DNA of 56,951 bases from an uncultured Megasphaera sp. (GTDB taxonomy: Bacteria; Bacillota; Negativicutes; Veillonellales; Megasphaeraceae): positions 1 to 56,951 of the forward strand of contig NZ_UQBH01000014.1 of assembly GCF_900539295.1 (NCBI RefSeq), in the 5' to 3' direction. This document shows positions 40,671 to 48,743 of the stretch, piece by piece (within the stretch, counting starts at the first letter, position 1; every line of letters begins with the position of its first letter). Below the pieces are notes generated by a model. That model did not search any database, was not told the DNA's origin, and was given only the letters and a program-made list of their open reading frames with translations. The position numbers were made by a program, and so were the translations under genes.

Positions 40671-40877
40671 ATGACCGAGGAAGAATTAAAGAAAATTTTT
40701 GTTGAAGCACAAGCAGAGATAATGGCTTCGTATGATGAATCAAAAGTTAAAGCGATATTATTGAATGCATCCGGAAAAACTTCGCTTGAATCCACTATCC
40801 TCGGAGCGTTTCAATTAAGTGCTAAGCTAAATCAAGAATTGCTCTTCAAGGTGCTCTCTAAGGCTTTATGCAAATGA
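40671..40877 (+). CDS. Small plus-strand protein inside the early region
   Basis: A 68-residue helical protein (MTEEELKKIFVEAQAEIMAS ... LNQELLFKVLSKALCK). The ribosome binding site AAGGAGG, eight bases before the ATG, supports it. It reads against all neighbours and overlaps the end of 40832-41200 by 46 bases tail to tail. No family recognised; expression in the lysogen is possible. Confidence 0.55.
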   Translation: MTEEELKKIFVEAQAEIMASYDESKVKAILLNASGKTSLESTILGAFQLSAKLNQELLFKVLSKALCK

Positions 40878-41200
40878 TTAGCTAATTGTTCAATGGATTC
40901 GCAAGAAAGGTCATCAAGTGCCAGCTTGGTGGCCTTTTCTTCGACATCATCCTGCCAAGTTCCCGGAATAACACGAGATAAAGGCAACTTGATAACACGA
41001 ATAGTTGCGATTTCTTTTGTTTTTTCTTCGACAAGATGTTCAATAGGGCCAGCATACGATTCCGCTATACTTTCATAAAGGAACAACATGCTATCAGAGA
41101 TACTACGTGATAAGCTCCCTTCCAGGTCCATTACGTAGTATTTTTGTTTGTTTAAATCAATACTTAATACGTAAACCGTCCCGCTTTTTTCTTTTTTCAT
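40832..41200 (-). CDS. Hypothetical early protein
   Basis: A 122-residue protein: MKKEKSGTVYVLSIDLNKQK, central helical part, and C-terminal LDDLSCESIEQLANHLHKAL. No family recognised. The ATG at 41200 fits the end of the antirepressor gene; upstream parts of the frame lie within that gene. Confidence 0.5.
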   Translation of the reverse strand: MKKEKSGTVYVLSIDLNKQKYYVMDLEGSLSRSISDSMLFLYESIAESYAGPIEHLVEEKTKEIATIRVIKLPLSRVIPGTWQDDVEEKATKLALDDLSCESIEQLANHLHKALESTLKSNS

Positions 41201-41213
41201 GCTACGCGCCTCC

Positions 41214-42029
41214 TTAGTGCCCCGCTTCCTGGTCTTCCCGTTCAATCATGGGAAGAACTCCATGCTTCTTGAGGAGCTGATACAGGAAGAGGCGTCCTTT
41301 CTGTGTCCATTCGGTCTGCATCTTACAGTCCGGACGGCCGTCGCTGTGCTTGAAGTCGAAGGTCTTGCTATGGGTATAGCCTTTAGCCTGGTACTTGGCG
41401 TACAGGAACCATTGCGACCCCATCCGGTAGATGACCCGGAGTTCATGGAGTTTCTGATTCAGTGCCTTGGTGCTCATGCCATAGTCCTTGGCGATTGCTG
41501 TCGTCGGCACCGTCCCTTTACTGGAAAGGATACGGTCGGTATAATCGGCTTTCGGTTTCAGCTCACCGATAACCTGTTTTGCACTGGCGGCTTCCAGCTC
41601 AGCGTTCTTTCGGGCTTCCCGTTCGGCTTTCAGCTCCGTGGCCAGTTTGATAATCGTATCCGGATTCAGCAGGGCTTCCTCGACCTTTTCCGGCGTCATG
41701 TATGCACCGTGTTTACGGATTGCCGGTAGGACTTCGCTCGTGACCCAGTGCTTAAACTTTTTGGCTGTCGGAAGCTTAGAGCTCATTACTAAGCTGTATA
41801 AGCCAGATTCGTTGATGAGCGTGGCCTTGCTTTTGTAGTTGGAACCACTCCCCTGAATCAGGGTACTGGTTTTATCTTCGGGATCTATGTGATTCGCTAC
41901 AGCATTTTCCGGTTTTGCATAGCCTAGTGCCATTGCCACATCTTTAGCGACAAACCATGGATCACCGTCTATCGTTACTGTTCTTACCTGTCCAAATTCT
42001 GGACTTTTGAAAATCTGTAGTTCGTTCAT
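41214..42029 (-). CDS. Phage antirepressor with Bro-N and KilA-C domains
   Basis: A 271-residue protein. The N-terminal Bro domain is GQVRTVTIDGDPWFVAKDVA, KATLINESGLYSLVMSSKLP, KHWVTSEVLPAIRKHGAYMT; then a coiled linker; then KilA-C (TIAKDYGMSTKALNQKLHEL, RVIYRMGSQWFLYAKYQAKG). It antagonises repressor or modulates the switch. It is the second gene behind the Cro-like protein, and an operator (42046-42062) lies at its start. Confidence 0.92.
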   Translation of the reverse strand: MNELQIFKSPEFGQVRTVTIDGDPWFVAKDVAMALGYAKPENAVANHIDPEDKTSTLIQGSGSNYKSKATLINESGLYSLVMSSKLPTAKKFKHWVTSEVLPAIRKHGAYMTPEKVEEALLNPDTIIKLATELKAEREARKNAELEAASAKQVIGELKPKADYTDRILSSKGTVPTTAIAKDYGMSTKALNQKLHELRVIYRMGSQWFLYAKYQAKGYTHSKTFDFKHSDGRPDCKMQTEWTQKGRLFLYQLLKKHGVLPMIEREDQEAGH

Positions 42030-42259
42030 TGCTGTGTTCTCCTTTCTTTGCGTTTTGCAAAGTTTAGCGATAAAAAAATAGTTGTAGGGCTAACTTTCGC
42101 CCTTTTGGCGATTTTCATGCCATTTTCAAAGGACATGCGTCGTTTCCCATTGATTAACAAGCTTACCTGCGATTCTGAAAGGTTTAAGAGCTTGGAAAGA
42201 CTTCTTTGCGTAATTCCTTTCTCTTCCAGAATTTCCTGCAAAGTCTGCTCTTTTTTCAT
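42026..42259 (-). CDS. Cro-like helix-turn-helix regulator
   Basis: A 77-residue protein (MKKEQTLQEILEEKGITQRS, LSKLLNLSESQVSLLINGKR) with a clear HTH_3 motif. It is divergent from the CI-like gene across the operator region and starts shortly after TTAGGAGG. The first gene of the lytic transcript. It overlaps the antirepressor gene by four bases. Confidence 0.85.
   Translation of the reverse strand: MKKEQTLQEILEEKGITQRSLSKLLNLSESQVSLLINGKRRMSFENGMKIAKRAKVSPTTIFLSLNFAKRKERRTQQ
42046..42062. promoter_or_regulatory. Operator 1 (perfect palindrome)
   Basis: CTTTGCGTTTTGCAAAG: half-sites CTTTGC and GCAAAG around five bases. It lies at the cro/antirepressor gene junction, upstream of the antirepressor start. 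Confidence 0.7.
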
Positions 42260-42274
42260 CATCTCACCTCCTAA

Positions 42275-42293
42275 CTTTGCGTTTCGCAATGTC
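42275..42293. promoter_or_regulatory. Operator 2
   Basis: ACTTTGCGTTTCGCAATGT, an imperfect copy of the same CTTTGC-N5-GCAAAG palindrome, between the Cro ribosome binding site and its promoter. Confidence 0.6.
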
Positions 42294-42300
42294 TGATTGT

Positions 42301-42329
42301 AGTATAGTCTATACTTTGCATATTGTCAA
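42301..42329 (-). promoter_or_regulatory. Lytic promoter (PR-like)
   Basis: Minus strand: consensus -35 TTGACA (42324-42329), 17-bp spacer, -10 TATACT (42301-42306). The promoter overlaps operator 3, so repressor binding would block it. Confidence 0.82.
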
Positions 42330-42330
42330 G
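42313..42330. promoter_or_regulatory. Operator 3
   Basis: ACTTTGCATATTGTCAAG; its first 17 bases are the exact reverse complement of operator 4. It covers the lytic -35 and spacer. Confidence 0.75.
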
Positions 42331-42347
42331 TATTTTTACACAATTAT

Positions 42348-42364
42348 TTGACAATATGCAAAGT
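42348..42364. promoter_or_regulatory. Operator 4
   Basis: TTGACAATATGCAAAGT, exact inverted copy of operator 3, 17 bases away from it. Confidence 0.75.
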
Positions 42365-42378
42365 TTTGTTTTTTTATC

Positions 42379-42408
42379 GTTGTGCTTTGCTATTTGTAAA
42401 GTTATAAT
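42379..42408 (+). promoter_or_regulatory. Repressor promoter with operator 5
   Basis: Plus strand: -35 TTGTGC, 17-bp spacer, -10 TATAAT (42403-42408). The spacer holds CTTTGCTATTTGTAAAG (42385-42401), a weaker operator copy, suggesting autoregulation of the repressor. Confidence 0.65.
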
Positions 42409-42446
42409 TTAAATAAATATTACACATTGTAAAGGAGGATACTTGT

Positions 42447-43073
42447 ATGAGTTTTGGCGCAAAACTAAAAAAATGTAGAAAAGATAGGTCCTTAAGTCAA
42501 AAGGAATTCGGGCAAAAAATAGGGGTTGCCGAATCAACGGTATCCCTATATGAATCAAATAAGCGATTCCCTGATGCCGATACTTTAAAAAAGATATCTG
42601 CCCTCTTCGAGGTGTCCCTAGACTATCTGCTCGGAAACGAACCAGCCAAAGCCGCCCAGCCAAAAACCACAGGCCGGGGAGTCCGCATCCCAGTTCTTGG
42701 CCGCGTCGTGGCAGGCATCCCCATAGAGGCCGTGGAGGAAATCCTGGACTATGAAGAAATCACCCCGGAGCTTGCCGCAACGGGTGAATTCTTTGCGCTG
42801 CAGGTCAGGGGTGATTCGATGTTACCCAAATTGGAGGAAGGTGATGTTGTTATTGTAAAAAAGCAGGAAGATGTAGAAACGGGAGATATTGCAATTGTCC
42901 TGGTCAACGGAGACGAAGCCACTATTAAGCAGGTTAAAAAAGTTAACGGCGGCATCATGCTTTACGGCTTCAACCCAGATGTATATGAGCCCTATTTCTA
43001 TTCCAATCAGCAAATACAAGAGCTGCCAGTTCGAATTTTAGGCAAAGTCATCGAAAGCCGCCGGTCATGGTAG
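42447..43073 (+). CDS. CI-like repressor with S24 peptidase domain
   Basis: A 208-residue protein. The N-terminal HTH_3 domain (LKKCRKDRSLSQKEFGQKIG, VAESTVSLYESNKRFPDADT) is followed by a LexA-like C-terminal domain: the cleavage site Ala-Gly in VVAGIPIE, catalytic Ser in GDSMLPKLEEGDVV, and Lys in EATIKQVKK. RecA-stimulated self-cleavage is therefore expected, so the prophage should be SOS-inducible. The start follows AAAGGAGG. Confidence 0.93.
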   Translation: MSFGAKLKKCRKDRSLSQKEFGQKIGVAESTVSLYESNKRFPDADTLKKISALFEVSLDYLLGNEPAKAAQPKTTGRGVRIPVLGRVVAGIPIEAVEEILDYEEITPELAATGEFFALQVRGDSMLPKLEEGDVVIVKKQEDVETGDIAIVLVNGDEATIKQVKKVNGGIMLYGFNPDVYEPYFYSNQQIQELPVRILGKVIESRRSW

Positions 43074-43094
43074 ATTACCGAGAGGAGGATATTT

Positions 43095-44741
43095 ATGGAT
43101 ACATCCGTTAAAGAAAGTTGGTATTTAAAGAGTGTAACAATTTGTTTAGTAATAGCTGTTGGATCATGTTTTCCTTTTGCGGCCATGCTGGCTATTCCAC
43201 TGCTTCTATATAAAAGCAAAAAGAATAAAAAGACAAATCACCAGTTACAAGAAAAATTAGACAGCTTCATTCAAAAGCATGAGTATATGTTCGGTGATGC
43301 CGAAGCTAAACTCGCAAAGTTAAATGAAGATATTACAAACAAAGAATTATTGAAAGCGCAGATTATTTCTGAAGCTACCACAGAAGCCGACGAACTTGTT
43401 GAAAGCAAAAAAGCTGAAATTGTTGAGCTTGATAAAAAAATAGTCAATAAGGAATCAGAAATTGATAAAATCATTAAAGATGCCAATGCTCAAGCATCTC
43501 AAAAGCTGGAAGATTCCCAACGGAAATTAGATGGGTTGGCTGAAAAGATAAAAAACAAAAAAGACATCATTGATGCAATCGTGAAAAAAGCCACCCAGGA
43601 TGCACGCGCGATTGCTGACCAATTAAACACTGAAATTCAAACTCTTCAGCATAAAAAAGAAGAGCTTTCCAACCAGCTAGTCGAAATGGATGAAGAGGCG
43701 CTCATGCAAGATTTCGCTCTTTATCATCCGATTTATGATTTCGCCCACTCGGAAAACTATAAATTTAAATTAGACGAAATCAGAGACCGCCAAAAGGAAA
43801 TGATAAAGAATAAAACCGCGGCCACCGGGAATCTTGACTGGACGGTAAACGGGAGCAAGTCCGAAGGCAAGAAAATGGTCCGAGATACACAAAAATTATT
43901 ATTACGTGCTTTCAATAGCGAATGTGAGCATGTAACGGGGAAAGTAAAATATAATAATTTCGACTCTTGCAAAAAAAGAATCACGAACTCATACACAGCT
44001 ATTACCAAGCTTGGCCGCGTCATGAATATATCCATTAACCCAGAATATTATAATTATAAGATCGATGAGCTGCACTTAGCCCTCGAATACCAACTGAAGA
44101 AACAGGAAGAAAAAGAGCATCAGAGAGAGCTCCGAGAACAAGCTCGAGAAGAAGCCAAGCTGAAGAAAGAAATCGCGGAAGCCAAAAAGAAAATTGCCAA
44201 AGAAAAAGCACATTATTCTAATGCATTAGAAACAGCACAAGAGCAATTAAAGACTACTGTAGATGCTGACGAAAAAGCTGCTTTGCAAGAAAAAATTACA
44301 GAGTTACAAGAGCACTTATCCGATGTCAATAAAAATATGGTAGACATTGACTATCGGGAATCAAATCAAAAAGCCGGCTATGTCTACGTCATTTCAAATA
44401 TTGGCTCCTTCGGCAAGGATATTTATAAGATTGGCATGACTCGCCGTTTAGATCCAATGGAACGTGTCTATGAATTAGGGGATGCTTCTGTTCCTTTTAA
44501 TTTTGATGTTCATGCCATGATATTCAGCGACGATGCACCGAAGCTTGAAGCCGCGCTTCATCATGCATTTGAAGATAAAAAGCTGAATATGGTAAATACC
44601 CGTCGTGAATTCTTTAAAGTTCCACTGAAACAAATCGAAAAAGTGGTGAAAGAAAATTACGATGGCACCGTTGAATTCACTGAAATTCCAAGCGCAGATC
44701 AGTATCGCGAAAGCATGAAGATGAAGCATCTGCCTGCGTAA
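43095..44741 (+). CDS. DUF4041 / GIY-YIG (T5orf172) membrane-anchored protein
   Basis: A 548-residue protein: an N-terminal transmembrane region (about 12-39), long coiled coils (about 50-205 and 335-420), a DUF4041-like middle (DFALYHPIYDFAHSENYKFK), and a C-terminal GIY-YIG-like T5orf172 domain (AGYVYVISNIGSFGKDIYKI, GMTRRLDPMERVYELG). It is expressed from the lysogenic side after the repressor. The family is common beside prophage repressors; a defence or exclusion function is plausible, unproven. AT-richer than its neighbours. Confidence 0.8.
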   Translation: MDTSVKESWYLKSVTICLVIAVGSCFPFAAMLAIPLLLYKSKKNKKTNHQLQEKLDSFIQKHEYMFGDAEAKLAKLNEDITNKELLKAQIISEATTEADELVESKKAEIVELDKKIVNKESEIDKIIKDANAQASQKLEDSQRKLDGLAEKIKNKKDIIDAIVKKATQDARAIADQLNTEIQTLQHKKEELSNQLVEMDEEALMQDFALYHPIYDFAHSENYKFKLDEIRDRQKEMIKNKTAATGNLDWTVNGSKSEGKKMVRDTQKLLLRAFNSECEHVTGKVKYNNFDSCKKRITNSYTAITKLGRVMNISINPEYYNYKIDELHLALEYQLKKQEEKEHQRELREQAREEAKLKKEIAEAKKKIAKEKAHYSNALETAQEQLKTTVDADEKAALQEKITELQEHLSDVNKNMVDIDYRESNQKAGYVYVISNIGSFGKDIYKIGMTRRLDPMERVYELGDASVPFNFDVHAMIFSDDAPKLEAALHHAFEDKKLNMVNTRREFFKVPLKQIEKVVKENYDGTVEFTEIPSADQYRESMKMKHLPA

Positions 44742-44869
44742 ATAGCCATGGGTGCCATCATCGCCACCAACCCCAGCGTGTACGAGCCCCACTTCTACTC
44801 GAATAAGGATATACAGGATATGCCCGTACAGATTATAGAAAAGTCGTCGAGATGCGGCGGAAATTTTAA
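44742..44869 (+). pseudogene. Remnant of a second S24 repressor C-terminus
   Basis: The segment encodes A-T-N-P-S-V-Y-E-P-H-F-Y-S-N, then K-D-I-Q-D-M-P-V-Q-I-I-E-K, a clear relative of the repressor end (NPDVYEPYFYSN, QIQELPVRIL). After E-K the frame must shift by one base to read V-V-E-M-R-R-K-F and stop. It lacks the rest of the repressor, so it is a broken tail end. Confidence 0.8.
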
Positions 44870-44885
44870 GAAAGGAGTCTGTTCA

Positions 44886-45719
44886 ATGAATAATCTAGAA
44901 AATATTAATGAATCTCTTTTTGAAAATATTAAACATATCAATGAATACGGCCAGGAATACTGGATTGCCAGAGAGCTTATTCAAGTGTTAGGTTATAATG
45001 AATATCGCTTTTTTAAAAAAGTAATTTTAAAAGCAATAGACGCTTGCAAAGCTAGTAATAATGAGGCTTCTGACCATTTCGTGCAGGTGCACGGAATGGT
45101 TAATATCGGCAGCGGGGCGAAACGTGTTTTGGAGGATTATCATTTATCCCGATACGCATGTTATTTAATCGCAATGAATGGAGATTCACGGAAAAAGGCC
45201 ATCGCGTTAGCTCAGACTTATTTTGCCGTGAAGACTCGCCAGCAGGAAATCATGGATGATTTTGACAACATGACGGAAGATCAAAAAAGGCTGACTATCC
45301 GCGGCGATCTGATTGAACATAATAAATCATTAGTTGAAGCCGCCCAACAGTCAGGTGTAGAAACGCCGCGCGATTTTGCTATTTTCCAAAATAAAGGTTA
45401 TCAAGGCCTTTATGGTGGATTAGGTCAAAAAGAAATTCATGCCCGTAAAGGATTAAAAAAATCACAAAAAATCCTGGATCATATGGGTAGTACAGAGTTA
45501 GCCGCCAATTTATTTCGCGCTACTCAAACAGATGAAAAGCTTCGCCGTGATAAAATCCATGGAAAGGAAAAGGCAAATAAAACGCATTATATGGTTGGGA
45601 AAGCGGTTAGGAACACAATAAAAGAATTAGGCGGAACCATGCCAGAGGACTTACCGACGCCGGATAAAAGTATTAAGCAAATTGAGCGGGAACAAAAGAA
45701 ACAATTAAAAAAGAAGTAA
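44886..45719 (+). CDS. dinD: DinD-family DNA-damage-inducible protein
   Basis: A 277-residue protein: GQEYWIARELIQVLGYNEYR, ASDHFVQVHGMVNIGSGAKR, YHLSRYACYLIAMNGDSRKK and NKGYQGLYGGLGQKEIHARK are DinD signatures. DinD of E. coli is SOS-induced and inhibits RecA-dependent strand exchange. In a prophage it could affect induction. The ATG at 44886 follows AAAGGAG; the in-frame upstream part is the repressor remnant. Confidence 0.88.
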   Translation: MNNLENINESLFENIKHINEYGQEYWIARELIQVLGYNEYRFFKKVILKAIDACKASNNEASDHFVQVHGMVNIGSGAKRVLEDYHLSRYACYLIAMNGDSRKKAIALAQTYFAVKTRQQEIMDDFDNMTEDQKRLTIRGDLIEHNKSLVEAAQQSGVETPRDFAIFQNKGYQGLYGGLGQKEIHARKGLKKSQKILDHMGSTELAANLFRATQTDEKLRRDKIHGKEKANKTHYMVGKAVRNTIKELGGTMPEDLPTPDKSIKQIEREQKKQLKKK

Positions 45720-45765
45720 AAAGTACAGATGCTCACAAGATGCTGGTAAGGGAAGGAGGTAAATC

Positions 45766-46944
45766 ATGCACGTTTATAAAAAGCCTTCGGGGCTATGGGC
45801 CTATAAAATTGACATCGGCAAAAACCCGCGAACGGGGAAACGGCAACAGAAAGAAAAAGGCGGTTTCAAGCGGGCAAAGGATGCCAGGATAGCCGGAGAA
45901 GAAGCGCTGCGGCTGTATCGAAATAAAGGCTTCGCACGTCCGGAAGCTGTGACGTTCGGGGATTTTGCTAAGGAGTGGCTAAAGGCATACGCAACTACAG
46001 CTAAAGTATCGTCTGTCCGGATCCGAAAACATCAGCTTGGGCACCTTAACCGGTACTTTGAAAAAATCCCTGTTCAAGAAATTTATAAAAAACAGTATCA
46101 AGACGCCTTATTATCTCTTGCTAAGACGCTTGCTCCAAATACGATATCTGGTATCCATGCTACAGCCAAAATGATTTTTAAACGGGCTGTAGAATATGAG
46201 CTTATTTATTCAGATCCGACCGAGTTTGCTACGGTCCCACGGCCCAAACGGAAAATCGTAGATCCAGATGAAAACGTCCCCGCTTACCTGGAAAAGTCTC
46301 AGCTTCTTGATTTCTTGGAAACAGCGAAAGAAAAAGGAATTATGCCCGACTATCCTTTATTTACGCTGCTGGCTTATACGGGCTTACGGATCGGTGAAGC
46401 CCTGGCGCTCACTTGGGAAGATATAGACTTCAAGCAAAATGTGGTTAAGGTATCTAAGACGCTTTACAATCCGACGAATAACGCTGAAAAATACGAGTTC
46501 CTTCCTCCGAAGACAGAAACGTCGGTGCGAGTCGTCACTATGCCGGCACATCTGGAAAAGGTGCTGGCTGCATTCAAGTTCCAAGTCTCTAAACTCCGGA
46601 TTGAATATAAAGAGCTATGGCATTACCCAAAGGGCAGTAAATTGGGCTTCGTTTTTACGGCTCCGGCCCATCCTGGGCATCCGCTTACCCAGCGGCTCGT
46701 ACAGACTCGTATAGACCGTATTCAGCGACTTATGGATAACCCGGTGAGCCTTCACATACACCCACATATTTTTCGCCATACTCATGCTTCTCTGCTGGCG
46801 GAAGCCGGGATAGATCTAGTACAAATCATGAAGCGTTTGGGCCATGCCGACGACGCGATTACACGGCAGATATATCTTCACATCACCAAAACACTGGCGA
46901 CAGAAACGGCAGAAAAGTTTGATGAACTCTTAAATAAGGCATAA
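45766..46944 (+). CDS. int: Phage integrase, tyrosine recombinase
   Basis: A 392-residue integrase. The N-terminus (KKPSGLWAYKIDIGKNPRTG) is an AP2-like arm-binding domain, the next 100 residues the core-binding domain, and the catalytic domain shows YTGLRIGEALAL, the Lys region PPKTETSVRVV, HIHPHIFRHTH, RLGHAD and the nucleophile Tyr in QIYLHIT. It lies 128 bases from attR, after GGAAGGAGG. It should carry out integration at the groEL 3' end. Confidence 0.95.
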   Translation: MHVYKKPSGLWAYKIDIGKNPRTGKRQQKEKGGFKRAKDARIAGEEALRLYRNKGFARPEAVTFGDFAKEWLKAYATTAKVSSVRIRKHQLGHLNRYFEKIPVQEIYKKQYQDALLSLAKTLAPNTISGIHATAKMIFKRAVEYELIYSDPTEFATVPRPKRKIVDPDENVPAYLEKSQLLDFLETAKEKGIMPDYPLFTLLAYTGLRIGEALALTWEDIDFKQNVVKVSKTLYNPTNNAEKYEFLPPKTETSVRVVTMPAHLEKVLAAFKFQVSKLRIEYKELWHYPKGSKLGFVFTAPAHPGHPLTQRLVQTRIDRIQRLMDNPVSLHIHPHIFRHTHASLLAEAGIDLVQIMKRLGHADDAITRQIYLHITKTLATETAEKFDELLNKA

Positions 46945-46987
46945 AAATAAGCCCCTTGCGGTTGATTTCGCAAGAGGCTTATTTTTT
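46943..46987. terminator. Bidirectional terminator between integrase and groEL
   Basis: Stem AATAAGCCccTTGCG / CGCAAGaGGCTTATT with loop GTTGATTT; T runs on both strands. It ends the integrase transcript and, from the other side, the groESL transcript that has lost its own terminator. Confidence 0.85.
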
Positions 46988-46988
46988 G

Positions 46989-47007
46989 GTTCTCGTTTTG
47001 TTCTCTG
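46989..47007. repeat. Candidate integrase arm-type site, right
   Basis: GTTCTCGTTTTGTTCTCTG, one mismatch to 1601-1619, same orientation, 66 bases from the attR core. Confidence 0.5.
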
Positions 47008-47072
47008 AGCACGATTTTCAAGGCCTTATAAACGCCTTAACCATCGTATTTACAGCACTTTTGAATTTTTAT

Positions 47073-47090
47073 TTACATCATGCCGGGCAT
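47073..47090. repeat. attR core
   Basis: TTACATCATGCCGGGCAT, the stop codon and final codons of the intact groEL gene; identical to attL at 1468-1485. Confidence 0.92.
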
Positions 47091-48701
47091 GCCGCCCATA
47101 CCAGCCGGTGCTGCCGGAGCTGCCGGAGCCGGTTCCGGTTTGTCAGCAACCAAGGTTTCCGTCGTGAGGACCAGAGCTGCGATGGAAGCTGCATTCTGAA
47201 GAGCCGTACGGGTTACTTTAGCCGGGTCGACGATACCAGCTTTAACCATATCGACATATTCTTCTTTGAGGGCATTGAAGCCTACGCCGTCTTCCGAGGA
47301 TTTAACCTGAGCGACGATGACCGAGCCTTCGAGGCCGGCATTTTCAGCGATCTGACGGAGCGGAGCTTCAACAGCGCGTTTGACGAGGTTGATACCGGTC
47401 TGAATGTCGCCTTCTTCTTTGAATTCATCGAGAGCCGGGAGGATGTCGATGAGGGTCGTGCCGCCGCCGGATACGATACCTTCTTCAACAGCTGCGCGAG
47501 TTGCGTTGAGGGCATCTTCGAGGCGATATTTCTTATCTTTCAATTCGACTTCCGTTGCAGCACCGACTTCGATGACAGCGACACCGCCGGACATCTTAGC
47601 CAAACGTTCCTGCAGTTTTTCTTTATCGAAATCAGACGTCGTGTCAGCGATCTGCGATTTGATCTGAGCAACGCGTTCTTTGATAGCCTGAGCGTCGCCG
47701 TGGCCTTCAACGATCGTCGTTTCATCTTTAGTTACGCGGACCTGACGAGCCGTGCCGAGGTCTTCCATGGTAACGCTGTCGAGTTTACGGCCGACATCTT
47801 CCGTGATGACCGTAGCACCCGTAAGGGTTGCAATATCCTGAAGCATCGCTTTGCGGCGGTCGCCGAAGCCAGGAGCCTTGACGGCAACAGCTTTAAAGGT
47901 ACCGCGGAGACGGTTGACAACCAAGGTAGCAAGAGCTTCGCCTTCTACGTCTTCAGCGATGATGAGCAGTTCCTTGCCGGACTGAACAACTTTTTCGAGA
48001 ACCGGGAGCATTTCCTGGATCGAAGCGATCTTGCGGTCCGTAATGAGGATGTACGGTTCGCTCATGACAGCTTCCATCTTGTCCGGATCGGATACCATGT
48101 ACGGGGAGATGTAGCCGCGGTCGAACTGCATGCCTTCGACGACGGAGAGCTGCGTGCCCATGGTCTTCGATTCTTCAACGGTGATGACGCCGTCTTTGCC
48201 GACTTTTTCCATAGCGTCAGCAATGAGGCCGCCGACTTCTTCGTCACCGGCAGAAATGGATGCTACCTGAGCGATAGAAGCTTTATCCGAAACGGGAATC
48301 GAGCGTTTTTTGATTTCTTCGACGAGTTTAGCCGTAGCTTTTTCAATGCCCCGTTTGAGGATCATCGGATTGGCACCGGCAGCGACGTTGCGCATGCCTT
48401 CTTCAATCATAGCCTGAGCCAGAATCGTAGCCGTCGTCGTGCCGTCACCAGCTACATCGTTGGTTTTGGTAGCGACTTCTTTGACGAGCTGAGCGCCCAT
48501 GTTTTCAAAGGGATCTTCCAATTCAATGTCGCGGGCGATGGTAACACCGTCGTTGGTGATCGTCGGAGCACCGAATTTTTTATCGAGAACAACGTTGCGG
48601 CCTTTAGGTCCCAAGGTAACTTTTACGGCATTTGCCAAAGCGTCTACGCCTTTGCCGAGAGCACGACGTGCATCTTCATTGAACAAAATCTGTTTTGCCA
48701 T
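47073..48701 (-). CDS. groEL: Chaperonin GroEL, host gene at the prophage junction
   Basis: A 542-residue chaperonin: DARRALGKGVDALANAVKVT, AGDGTTTATILAQAM, VEDALNATRAAVEEGIVSGG and the C-terminal Gly/Met tail GMGGMPGMM. It is full-length despite phage insertion because the phage core supplies the last codons and stop. Start at 48701 (MAKQI) with AGGAG upstream. It folds proteins with GroES and is controlled by CIRCE upstream of groES. Confidence 0.98.
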   Translation of the reverse strand: MAKQILFNEDARRALGKGVDALANAVKVTLGPKGRNVVLDKKFGAPTITNDGVTIARDIELEDPFENMGAQLVKEVATKTNDVAGDGTTTATILAQAMIEEGMRNVAAGANPMILKRGIEKATAKLVEEIKKRSIPVSDKASIAQVASISAGDEEVGGLIADAMEKVGKDGVITVEESKTMGTQLSVVEGMQFDRGYISPYMVSDPDKMEAVMSEPYILITDRKIASIQEMLPVLEKVVQSGKELLIIAEDVEGEALATLVVNRLRGTFKAVAVKAPGFGDRRKAMLQDIATLTGATVITEDVGRKLDSVTMEDLGTARQVRVTKDETTIVEGHGDAQAIKERVAQIKSQIADTTSDFDKEKLQERLAKMSGGVAVIEVGAATEVELKDKKYRLEDALNATRAAVEEGIVSGGGTTLIDILPALDEFKEEGDIQTGINLVKRAVEAPLRQIAENAGLEGSVIVAQVKSSEDGVGFNALKEEYVDMVKAGIVDPAKVTRTALQNAASIAALVLTTETLVADKPEPAPAAPAAPAGMGGMPGMM

Positions 48702-48743
48702 CTTTAACACACTCCTATATGAAAAGTCAGTAGTTTTAATTTA

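Larger units (their letters stand above)
1468..47090. mobile_element. Complete prophage, contractile-tailed, integrated at the 3' end of groEL
   Basis: It is bounded by an 18-bp direct repeat that contains the groEL stop codon. It carries integrase, repressor/cro/antirepressor, replication and recombination genes, terminase, portal, capsid, sheath, tube, tape measure, baseplate, fibres and lysis genes, all apparently intact. The morphogenesis order matches the PBSX/Xkd block of Bacillus. Almost all lytic genes are on the minus strand; the repressor-DUF4041-DinD-integrase block is on the plus strand at the right end. No broken core gene is visible, so it may be inducible. Confidence 0.95.

Noticed and set aside
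46956..48707. Long open frame opposite groEL
   Set aside because: It mirrors the groEL codon pattern on the other strand, has no ribosome binding site, and groEL is certain.
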